In this document: one piece after another, positions 35,303 through 45,479 of the stretch | Numbering within the stretch: the stretch's first letter is position 1 | How the letters are laid out: every line of letters starts with the position of its first letter | Source: Paulownia fortunei | Lineage: Eukaryota; Streptophyta; Magnoliopsida; Lamiales; Paulowniaceae | Direction of reading: 5' to 3' | Assembly (NCBI GenBank): GCA_019321725.1 | Contig: CM033124.1 | Location: 15,740,868-15,804,867, forward strand | Length of the DNA: 64,000 nucleotides | The notes under the pieces: model-generated | What the model saw: only the letters and a program-made list of their open reading frames with translations | Told to the model about the DNA's origin: nothing | Databases searched by the model: none | Translations under genes and position numbers: made by a program

Positions 35303-36015
35303 GGACAAAATATATAAAACCTCCTTGAACTTCACCTATAGTCGCAAACACCCCCATAAACTTGCAAATATAATACTTATTCCCTGAATTATGTGTTTAA
35401 ACAAAATTGCCCTTAATGTGTGATCAATTTATATAGTTTTTATTTATTTTAAATATTTTGCATCCCAAATTTATTTTAAATTATTAAATTTTATATTTTT
35501 AAAAGTAATTAGTAACTTAAGTAATTCAAATTTAAAAAACTAAATTAATTAATGATTATAATAAATACCCCAAAAATATTAAATGTGAAAAAATTACTTT
35601 GATTAATTGAATTCAAAATAAAGTATTAACTATTTAATCAAAAAAATTTGAACTCTTTTGGATAAAATAAATAAATGTCTCTATTGATATTCAAATAATT
35701 AAAATAATTTTCATGTTTAATATGTTTTTTTGTAATTATACTTTTTAATTACTTTAATTTTTTAAAATTTAAATTACTTAATTATTAATTTCTTTTTAAA
35801 ATATATATATATATAATTTAAAATACTTTTTCTATTTTAGAAAAATAAAATAAAATTTAGAATGCAAAATATTCACAATAAACTTAAAACTATATAAATT
35901 GATTGAATTAAGAATAATTTTGTCTAATAATATAATTTAGAAGGATAAGTGTTATATTTACATATTTATGGAATGTTTGCTATGTGAAATTCAAAGAGTT
36001 TTATATATTTTGTCT
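35303..36015. mobile_element. Palindromic Mutator-type MITE (foldback element)
   Basis: The 713-bp element starts GGACAAAATATATAAAAC and ends with the near-exact complement of that. It is flanked by TTAAAAATA (35294-35302) and TTAATAATA (36016-36024), an 8-of-9 match to the 9-bp duplication made by Mutator-like transposases. Similarity between arms is not limited to the ends. Successive blocks (CAAATATAATACTTAT, ACAAAATTG, AATTTATATAGTTTT, ATATTTTGCAT, AAGTAAT..AAATTTAAA) recur inverted toward a centre near 35660, so nearly the whole element can fold. It has no coding capacity. It ends about 635 bp before the STIPL start codon, close to the likely transcription start near 36.17 kb. Confidence 0.75.
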
Positions 36016-36258
36016 TTAATAATAACTCACCCTTCTAAAAACCTCCTAGGGCTAGATTAGATCATAACCGTTTGTCAAACGGACCAATTGGCAATATTAT
36101 TGAGCGATCTTTTCCTTTATTTCTTGTATTTAAATCTTTTGTGCGTTAATTAATTCCACATAACTCTCTCTATTCCTCCCCTCCTGAAGAAACCCTCCCC
36201 ATCCGTTGTCGACAGAAAAGAGGCGGCTCAGCTTCACCCTTCGGATTCTCTTTCTCAA

Positions 36259-36583
36259 GTGAGTTCTTTTTTTTTTATATCTATTGCCAAATCCTTTTTG
36301 TTTTACTAGTCTGAGTAAATTAACCTGTCGATTTTTGCTTCTTTTGATTTCACACTCTGGTTACCTAATTACGATTCTTGTTTATTTTTCGTTAGAACGT
36401 GTTTTCTTAAGCAATTTTTTTTGAATAAAACTAGGTTATAAAGCTGAAACTTCTTCCTGTTATGGCGGCATTATCAGTTCTAATTTGGTCTATGCCGACC
36501 CAATTGCACAGTCCTACTTACATGATTCATCATGGCTACTTGATTTGAACCTTGCTCATCCTCTTTGTTGATAATCTTTTCAG
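36259..36583 (+). other. 5' UTR intron of the STIPL/NTR1 gene
   Basis: A probable intron with donor CAA|GTGAGT at 36259 and acceptor TTTTCAG ending at 36583, in the leader before the start codon at 36650. The preceding leader from about 36170 is G+C- and pyrimidine-rich (CTCTCTC, CTCCCCTCC). The assignment rests on splice consensus and the absence of a coding frame upstream. Confidence 0.6.
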
Positions 36584-36649
36584 GCTACTATTCTTACCAA
36601 TTTTGGTGATAATTTTTCTGGCTAATATTCTTACCAAAATTATAAGAAG

Positions 36650-39216
36650 ATGGATGAGTATCAGGAAATGGAAAGGTTTGGCATGGATAATGATTACGAA
36701 GATGGTCAGTGGATTGGTGGCGAATTTTATGGCAAGCGCAGACAGAAACATGCCCAGACCAAAGATGACATTCTTTATGGTGTGTTCGCCGCTGGTGATA
36801 GTGACTCTGACTCTCATGATGGGCTGGGATCAAAGAAGCGCAGGAAGAATCTAGCCAAGAAGACTGACTACACCAAGCCAGTCAATTTTGTTTCGACTGG
36901 CTCTGTTATGCCCAGTCAGGAGATTGATCGTAATACCAAGGAGGATAATGAAGTACTTGATGAAGGTGATGTCAAACCTGCTGGTTTAGGCCTTGGATTC
37001 GGTTCTGCTTCTTCCAGGAATGTAACTCGTGAAGTGGCATATGCACATGAAGACAAGAATGAAGATGATGACTTCCTGCCCTCTGTCTTTGGGAAGAAGA
37101 TCAAGGAAGGTGCCCAGTTGCGACGAGAAAGGGAAAAGGAGAAGTCCATGCTAGCCAATAAGTCATCTCAAGCTGGCAGGAGAGAGTTGGACCCAACTGG
37201 TGTTGGTGCCTTTGAGAAGCATACCAAGGGTATTGGAATGAGGTTGCTTGAGAAGATGGGCTACAAAGGAGGTGGCCTTGGTAAAAATGAGCAGGGAATT
37301 GTTGCTCCTATTGAAGCCAAGTTGCGCCCCAAGAATATGGGAATGGGTTTCAATGACTATAAAGAGGCTATTCGTCCAGCAATACAGGAATCAGATGAAA
37401 AATCCTTTCCACAACCAGCCAATCTTTAGAGGGTCGCTCAAAAGATAAGCTTTGGTCAAAGCAAGCTTTGAAGAAGAAGGTTTTTATAACAGCTGAAGAA
37501 TTGCTGGTCCAGAAGCAAGAGCGGGGTATTGAAGTTGTTCAGAAGGTTTTTGACATGAGAGGACCGCAGGTTCGGGTTCTGACAAATTTGGAGAACTTGA
37601 ATGCGGAAGATAAAGCCAGGGAAAATGATGTTCCAATGCCTGAACTTCAGCACAATGTCAGATTGATAGTTGATTTGGCTGAGCTTGATATACAGAAGCT
37701 TGATAAAGATTTGAGGAACGAGAGGGAGACTGTGGTTGCTTTGCAGAAGGAAAAGGAGGGGCTGCAAAAAGAGGCACATCACCAGAAGCAGCAGCTTGAA
37801 AACATGGAAGTGATAGTGAGTGTACTGGACCAAATAGGTGAAAAGAGCTCTTCAGGAACACTGACACTAGAATCCCTTGCTAAATCATTCGTGGATTTGC
37901 AGACAAGATTTGCTGATGATTATACATTGTGCAACTTATCATGCATTGCATGCTCATATGCTCTACCTTTATTTATTAGAATATTTCAGGGATGGGACCC
38001 CCTTCAGAATCCAACTCATGGAGTTGAGGTGGTATCCTTGTGGAAGAAATTGTTACAAGGGAAAGATTCATTCAATTTCTCTGGGACAGCCTCTCCGTAC
38101 ATGCAGCTGCTTATGGAAGTTGTATTCCCTGCCGTGAGAATATCTGGCACCAACTCTTGGCAGGCACGGGACCCAGAGCCCATGCTTAGGTTTTTGGAGT
38201 CTTGGGAAGAACTTCTGCCTCCTCCTGTCCTACAGACCATAATAGATAATGTAGTTATGCCAAAAATATCAGCTGCTGTGGACTCTTGGGATCCACGTAG
38301 AGAAACCATTCCCATTCATTCTTGGATCCATCCATGGTTACCATTGTTGGGACACAAGTTAGAGAATTGCTATCACACAATACGTAATAGATTGGCCAGT
38401 GTTCTTCATGCTTGGCACCCTAGTGATATGTCTGCTTATTACATATTGTCTCCTTGGAAAACTGTGTTCGACTCTGCCAGTTGGGAGCAACTAATGGTTC
38501 GATACATCATTCCAAAGTTGTTGACTGTCATGCATGATTTACAAATAAATCCTGCTAATCAAAATCTTGACCAATTCTATTGGGTACGAACATGGGTGAC
38601 CGCTATTCCAACTCATCACATGCTGCAGTTAATGGATGTTTTTTTCAATAAGTGGCAAGAAGTCTTGTATCATTGGTTATGTTCAAAACCAAATTTTGAG
38701 GAAGTGACCAAATGGTATCTTGGCTGGAAAGAACTTCTTCCTCCTGAACTTCAGGCAAATGAGCATATTCGGTATAGGCTTAATCTTGGTCTAGACATGA
38801 TGAACCAGGCTGTTGAAGGCATGGAGGTGGCACCACCAGGTTTAAAAGAGAATATGAGTTATCTTAGGGTGCGTGAACAAAGGCAGTTTGAGACTCAGAA
38901 AAAAGCAGCTGCACAAGCTCAACAACGGGCCTCTCCAGGCTTGGATAATGTTATTCAAGCAGAGGGCATTAGTGGTGGGCTTGAGATGAGCTTGAAAGAA
39001 GTTATTGAAATTCATGCTCAGCATAATGGTCTGCTTTTCAAGCCTAAACCTGGAAGAACACAAGATGGGCATCAGATATATGGCTTTGGTAACATAAGCA
39101 TAATAATAGACTCCCTCAATCAAAAAGTGTTTGCCCAAACTGAGGACAGATGGTCTCTGGTATCCCTTGAGCAGCTGCTGGAGTTGAATAATCGTTCTAG
39201 GTTGAAGCGCCACTGA
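36650..39216 (+). CDS. STIPL1: STIPL1/NTR1 (TFIP11) spliceosome-disassembly G-patch protein, frameshifted
   Basis: Plant homologue of Ntr1/TFIP11, a nuclear factor that activates the Prp43 helicase to dismantle spliceosomes; Arabidopsis STIPL1 also affects circadian splicing. One coding exon in two frames. The first, 36650-37429, encodes an acidic TIP N-terminal region and a G-patch at about residues 189-233 ([18 protein letters not shown]). The second, in frame from about 37399 to the stop at 39216, encodes [20 protein letters not shown], then a coiled-coil stretch and the GCFC domain ([23 protein letters not shown]). It ends in a basic tail. Joined conceptually it is about 855 residues, the family's usual size. 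The frame change needs one missing base (or two extra) somewhere in 37397-37428, a region with an A5 run. Without correction the product stops after the G-patch at residue 259 and loses the GCFC domain. The rest looks fully conserved, so a base-call error or very recent lesion is likely. Confidence 0.9.
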
Positions 39217-40779
39217 GTTGCGAAATTCTTTATGAGAATTGTCCACATAAAACAAATAAGAACCGCTGCAATTGGGAATTGGGCTGTTACTGAGATTTGC
39301 TATTTGGTTCCCAGATTCAGAAATCTAATTCTGCCTTAATTTTTTATTATACAGATATATTTTTCTTGCGGGCGTGTAAACTGTGTTAGCATACTTGCAG
39401 CTGTGGTTAACTGTACCTGAAATTTTCTCTTAAATGCCTGTATTTCACCTTTATTTGTGTGCCATTTGATACACTGATAGATAATTTCAGTTCTCTAGTT
39501 CTATGGAGGCTAACTCTATTACTTTTGGTTTGTTAACAGTAGTTGCTTTCAGAATAACGGTCTTGAGAAAATGCAAAATAAGGTTACTGTTCATAAAGAA
39601 TAGCTTGTATGGATCATTGTTGAAGCTATATTCTTATAATATACTTTTTATTGGTTTGCCTTTTGATTAATCAGCGATTTATCTCAATTTCTTTTTGTAT
39701 TTGTTGCAGGAGTTTCTAGATAAAATATAATATACTTGTGTACTTAAAAGTGGTATACTGTTAACTATATGTTGATGATGATGAAGAAAAAGTTAATCAT
39801 TCCTTGGGCAGGCACCTTGCAATTTGCATTGAGCAGTTCATCTTTTCGGAGATTAGGGTTAAAATCTTGCAGTTTAGGTTTCTGGTGATGGCCAAGTGTT
39901 TTGGTATTAAAAGTAGGGGTTTCCATTGTCCAGGGAGCACAGTAGCTGGAAGGGATGCTTCCACAATGTAGTACTGATGAATGGCAGATATTGAGGCTGT
40001 GCTTGATAAAATTTTTTGGGAGATTTTCATCTATGAATATTTTTTTTCAAAGATTTTGTTTGGTTATGAGTTTTTTTTTTAATTTAAAATATATTTTTTT
40101 CACTTTTAAAAACTATTTTCACATCCAATTATGTTTTTATAAAAAAATAATATTTCACATAAAAACTTAAATATTTAATCTTTGATTTACATATTATCTT
40201 CAAAATATATTTTATATCCCAATACATTTTAAAAGAAAAATTATATTATATCAAATGTAATAATTATATTTTTATACAATTTCAAAATTCATTTGTAGCT
40301 CATTTCTATGGACTGGCATGTGTCTGCTCGTAACTACCAAATGAAATAATCAAGCAAAATTTCTGCTTGCACCCTGGGAAGGGTAATAAAATTCAAGATA
40401 TCAAATATCCAGAGGGCTTCACCACCCGAGTCATTAATGCAATAAGCAGTATCATCATAGGATCGAGTCTGGAGTAACTCGAATATACGTCGTGGGAGAT
40501 ATGTCATATATGTTACAGAAGCTTTTGGCTACCAGTCACATTTGAATTCTGAAGCTTGTTAAGATTCCTCTCACCGTACATTAAAGGGGCAAGCTTTAAT
40601 CAGTATTTGCTTATTAATTGGAAGAAACTTCAAAGAAAATGTGATTTCTGTTTCTGTTCATATATATGAACTTCAAATTGAGATTTAAGTTTATTTCAAG
40701 GTTCAATTTCAACATTCATCATTTCTATATAATTGGGGGAGGGGGTCAACAAAAATCATATTTGCATTTATGATATTAT
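39217..40779. other. 3' UTR of STIPL gene and spacer
   Basis: Contains the presumed 3' UTR, then A+T-rich DNA. I see no supported gene or RNA. A weakly self-complementary A+T-rich patch at about 40020-40280 may be an old MITE but has no definable ends. Confidence 0.5.
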
Positions 40780-40785
40780 AAAGTG

Positions 40786-41553
40786 GGTAAATGACATCCC
40801 TCCAATGTTAACTATTTTGATATTGTACTTTTCAAAATTAATTTAAAAATATTTGATTCTCAACTTATATTTGTTATAATATTCTATTCTAAATAGTATT
40901 TTTAGATCATATTTTTATCGAAATGTTCTTCGTCACTCCTCGTTGCTAATTCCCCCCCCCCCCCTCTTTTCTACTCAAAAGCCAAATAAAATTTTTCTGA
41001 TGTTGTTCAATAACTGTTAATAATGAAAACAAGATAAATAGTTGTACTTTTGTTACAAAAATTATTGATAATTAATAATTTACTGTTTTTTCTTTTTTCC
41101 CGCTCAAAGGTTAAGAAAAATATTTTGTAGTATTTTTTAATTACTACCAATGTCAAAGGCACAACAAAATTGGTATTTTTGGTACAAATTGGTTGCGAAG
41201 AGTGACTATATATAATATGAGTTCTCATACAATGGATTAAAGCTTTCTAAATGATTACATAAGTATTGTATTTTTCGTTGTCATCACCTGCAACCACTTA
41301 ATATATATTTTTTACTTGATCGATAACAAAAATCACAATAATGATTGTGCTTTTATTATTAACAGTAATATAAAATATTACAAAATTTTTTACTTAGCTT
41401 TTGAGAGAAAAAGAAACCAAAAAAATGCACAGTTGAAAAAGAGATAAATGGGTGACAAAGTATTATAATAAAATATAAGTTGACAAATTATTTTAGTTAA
41501 TTTTAGAGGGTGAAGTGTGAAAATGATTAAATTTGGAAGGTGAAGTGACATTC
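40786..41553. mobile_element. Possible MULE-type MITE
   Basis: The left end (GGGTAAATGACATCCCTCC near 40786) resembles the reverse complement of the right end (GAATGTCACTTCACCTTCC ending near 41553), followed by further imperfect inverted similarity. The GGGTAAAT-type terminus is common among plant MULE-derived MITEs. No target duplication was found. A 13-base C-run lies inside at 40952-40964. Confidence 0.35.
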
Positions 41554-42600
41554 GGCAATAAAATTTAATTACGAATATATTAAAAACACATCCATGTAAT
41601 TACATTCACATTTTAAATATACTCATTTCTAACTATATCAATATGATGGTACTAATAAATTGATAATTTAATAAATTTATTTAGTTTTTTTAAGTGGTGG
41701 AAAAATGGTCATGACTTTTGATTGGGTTTTTTAATGGAGCAAATGTAGATTTAATGTTTTTGTAATTAAAAAAGATGGAGGAAGAAGTTGATAATTTAAC
41801 TATTTTAAAAAGAAAGCAAGTGTAATTAATCCATCAATTTATTATGATTTTAATAAATATTTAATTATTTTTATTTTATCATAATTAGAGTTAATTATAA
41901 TTTAATTTATAGTGATTTTATGATGGTTTTAGTAGCCTATTAATCTCTTATAACATAAAACTTCGGCACTTTCTTATAAAGGAGGTTATGATCCAGTTTT
42001 TTAGCACATTGGAATTGTGAGTATAGAGTTTTAATGAAAACTTTTAATGATTAAAATTTTGGTGATAATAGCTTTAAACTATAGAAAAGACAAATAGTTT
42101 TTATGCTTTATTTCGAATAAAGGAAAGATATTCCATTTATTTTATTTTAATAATTTTGTCAAGTATTCTAGTTTCATTGATTCCTGCCTATTTACTAGCT
42201 CAAATAAAATATGATCAAATTTTAATGTGGCCACAAAAAAAAAAAAAATGAGAAATTATATATAAATCATAAGACACATATATCTTTTTTTCAATTTTTT
42301 TGGGAAAAAAAATTCACTGTTACATTTTTCAGTAAAGAAATATCAGTAATGTTAAAAGATTAGGAAAAGAGATTTTACTGGAATTTACTCCAATTTAAAA
42401 AAGACAATTACAATTTACAGGTAACCACAATCACAAGTCCTGGTATTTTTGCTGCTGGTTTATATAGAGACAAGGAAGGGCAACTCTGAGAGATAAGCAC
42501 CACTCTTTCACGAAACGCATCCAAACGGCATAAGCGGAAGACTATTCTGAGGCTATCAAACAAACCAAGCCCAATACTCCCCTTCCACAACAGTAGATCC
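41554..42600. other. Spacer and presumed promoter of BolA gene
   Basis: A+T-rich DNA without supported genes up to about 42400. The last 200 bases are richer in G+C and probably hold the BolA-gene leader and proximal promoter. No TATA box could be assigned. Confidence 0.45.
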
Positions 42601-42605
42601 GTTGG

Positions 42606-44711
42606 ATGGCGGCGAAGGCGCTGCTTATCCGGCCCAACGTGACGGCTCTACGTTTGGTGGGCACCCGTCCCCCCACCCTTTCATTTCTGCGAGGAACGAC
42701 GTCGATGATGAAGGCGACTACGAGCTACAACCTTTTGAGTGGTCTGTCATTGTTTACGGGGAAGCTTCCTCTTTCCTGCTTTGCTTGCCCTATCCATCGG
42801 ACTTTCTGCATCCGAGCAACAACTGAATCTGACAATCCGGCTTCCATCGAATCTCCTTTGATGGAATCAATGGAGAAGAAGGTCCTTCACTTTATTCCAT
42901 CTTTACTTATTTCTTATTCACCTTTCATCTCTGCTATTATTCGATTTTAGTTTCCATTTGCGTGATTACTGGGGCAAGGTTTTTCTCCTTTGAAAAACAC
43001 ATAACTGGCGCAATCGGTAGTTTTTATCAGTCAGATGCTTTTCTGTAACAGTGTTATCGCTTATTAAATTATTAGTTCACTGACGTCTAAACAACCCAAT
43101 CAATGTTTTTATTTCTGGTCTAGTGGTCTGGAGATATAATTTGATCAGATTGCTTTGGTAATTGGTAAGAGAGATAATTGTAATAGGAATTCCAGTTACA
43201 GAAGGACTTTCTATGATGGCCTTATGATTGCTATTATCTCCTTATGACCTGAGATAAAGGGGCATTGTGAGCTGTAAGTGCACAGTTAATGATTAGATTT
43301 AGGTTGTCTTAGAATTTGTTTACACTTTGATGTATTTGGGTTAAACCGGGCTTCTCATCGAGTAAAAAAAAGAAGCATCTGGATACAGACGAGAAAAAGG
43401 AGAAACTCTCAGAAATTTGAGTAATGAACCAATGCCAAATGAGGGTGGACCTGGACCATTTCAATGTGGGCAACATTTGAATAAATAAAACCAGTTCTTT
43501 TTCCCTCTTTCATTAACAAAAAGGCAGCAGATGAGATTTCTGTCAAAGAATGGTAGTGAAAAATCACGTGCTAATGGTTTTTAAGATGGAGTTCTCAACA
43601 TATAAACGAGCTTATTGTGAGGGCCTGATTTTGATTCATTTACTCCATAAGTGGCCCTAAATTAAGTTTAAACGAGTAGGCATTGATAGTTGTCAAACTT
43701 ATACTCTGATTCAAATAAAGTTTTAGTTTGATATAAGGAATACTAGTAACATGGCATATGGCCAGAAGTTATTTGAAATAGGGAATCTATTAAATGTTTC
43801 GAAATTGTCAATTCTCAAGAGACCTAGTCAGGTTACATGCTGGGTTTCAAATTGAATTTTGTACTATAACAGACTGCAAGTACACTCCTGGATTCTAAAG
43901 TAGTATGCCGCCCGCACCCCCCCCCCCCCCCCCCCCCCCGGCACGCACACACACACACACACATGGGGGCATCCAAGAAAAATGTTCCCCTCAGGAAAAG
44001 AAAAAGAAACTGCACATATGGACTTGCTGAACAACCAAAGCAGGTGTTTTGAGTTTTCTGTAACTTTGTAGAAAATGAATTCCATGATGCAAAATAGAAT
44101 TCGTTATGGAGAAAGGATCATATAATCATGAAAAGAGGATAAGATGTCCTTATCAATAGTAAAATGCACTTATTCATTATGCACTTTGAGGTTACAAGCA
44201 AAAAATTGCTTTGAGGTTATGCACTTCTATTATTTACTTCCTGTTATGTTTTTAGTATGAGGCTTGATAATATAAATACTGTCGAAATGTTTTGTGTCAG
44301 ATCAAGGAACATTTAAGTGCAGAGTCGGTTGTTGTGAAGGATGCTTACGGTGATGGCCGCCATGTTAGGTAAGGTTTCCTCCTTATTCCTGTACCATAGG
44401 TTGCTATATTGAATTAGGATATTGGAATTCTGTACTTGCAGCCTATTACTTCATTCATTATTTTGATTATTGAACTCTGTACTCTTGCTTGTATCTTATA
44501 TAATGTCGTAATAGCCAATGTTGTCTACCTTTTGATTCTACTCAATGTTTGCAGCATAGAGGTTATCTCTTCGGCTTTTGAGGGGCAATCTGCTGTGAAT
44601 AGGCAGAGGATGGTTTACAAGGCAATATGGGAAGAACTTCAGGACCGAGTGCATGCTGTTGACCAGATGACTACCCGGACTCCCTCTGAAGTATCATTGG
44701 GGAAGTCATGA
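42606..44711 (+). CDS. BolA-domain protein, plastid/mitochondrial BOLA4-like
   Basis: Three exons, 42606-42881, 44301-44368 and 44555-44711, join in frame to a 166-residue protein with canonical GT-AG junctions. The first 70 or so residues are Ser/Thr/Arg-rich and poor in acidic residues until TTESDNPAS, as in a chloroplast or mitochondrial transit peptide. The BolA fold follows at about residues 85-160: [20 protein letters not shown], then [20 protein letters not shown] and the conserved VHAVDQMTT, whose His is the usual ligand when BolA proteins bind an Fe-S cluster with monothiol glutaredoxins. Among plant paralogues the YGDGRHV loop fits my recollection of BOLA4 best, ahead of BOLA1 or BOLA2, but that was not checked. 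Intron 1 contains a 23-base C-run and a CA repeat. The gene is the last one before the satellite array. Confidence 0.9.
43917..43963 (+). repeat. C23 homopolymer followed by (CA)9 in BolA intron 1
   Basis: Twenty-three consecutive C residues (43917-43939) are followed after GGCACG by nine CA units (43946-43963). The complementary strand is a G23 run capable of quadruplex formation. A reading frame on the minus strand across it is low-complexity and is not a gene. Its length is likely polymorphic and error-prone in assemblies. Confidence 0.9.
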
Positions 44712-44801
44712 AGCGTATTTTAAGACTCTTGATCATCATAGTTGTTGTATTGTCTTAGTTATCATATGACCAATGGGTCATACAATTTAGTGTGTATTGG
44801 T

Positions 44802-44807
44802 AATAAA
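44802..44807 (+). terminator. Polyadenylation signal of BolA gene
   Basis: AATAAA lies about 90 bases after the BolA stop codon in a T- and A-rich 3' region (TTGGTAATAAAGATTC). It is the best candidate near-upstream element for cleavage and polyadenylation. Confidence 0.5.
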
Positions 44808-45479
44808 GATTCTAAATAGATATTTTCATTTGAAAACTCAAGGAGAATTTTGCACTCTAGAACGTTGGTTGCGCCAAGATATCTCGATCCTCTGGAAACC
44901 GGAGTGGGCCCCAAAATGGTGCAAGCCGCATTAGTGTTATTTTCCCCCGTCTTTTTTCTGTTTTGCCCTTCCCTTCTATTATGCAGAACAAGATCTTTTC
45001 TACGCAAGGTGGAGATGCTATTAGGTCTATAACTATTCTATTATCTTAAGCAGTTTTAGTGTTTTCAAAAAATAAAATTAAATAATTAAATACTGAATCT
45101 TCTAAAATTATTTTTATTTATTTTCAAAATATTATTTAAAAATATTTTAATCATTATTATGATTACTATATATATATATTAATATATATTTAAGTCATCT
45201 GATCAATAAAAAATATATATATTTATATTATTTATTTATTATACTAATTTAAAAACAATATATGATATGTAAAATAATGATGTGACACACTAATAAAAAC
45301 ATATATCACAATCTTTTATATATATTTAAACAGTATTTTTTTTTTTTTTTTTTTGAAAGCGTTAGAATTGGAACCAAGAATTTTCCCCTCCCAGACACCA
45401 CTTTTATATTCATAACACAAGAGTCAAATATTACAAATTTAAGCATTTTAAAAAGGAAATCCCGATTGTTTATGTGGAG
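44808..45479. other. Boundary between BolA gene and satellite
   Basis: Holds the end of the BolA transcript and A+T-rich sequence. A patch from about 45353 to 45430 (TTGAAAGCGTTAGAATTGG, then CATAACACAAGAGTC) faintly resembles a reverse-oriented satellite segment. It could be a decayed edge unit. Confidence 0.4.

Noticed and set aside
37396..37432. A tiny intron explaining the STIPL frame change
   Set aside because: The gap is under 40 bases, far below plant minimum intron size, with no GT-AG pair that joins the two frames.
43833..44085. Minus-strand frames with poly-Gly
   Set aside because: They translate the C23/CA repeat inside BolA intron 1.
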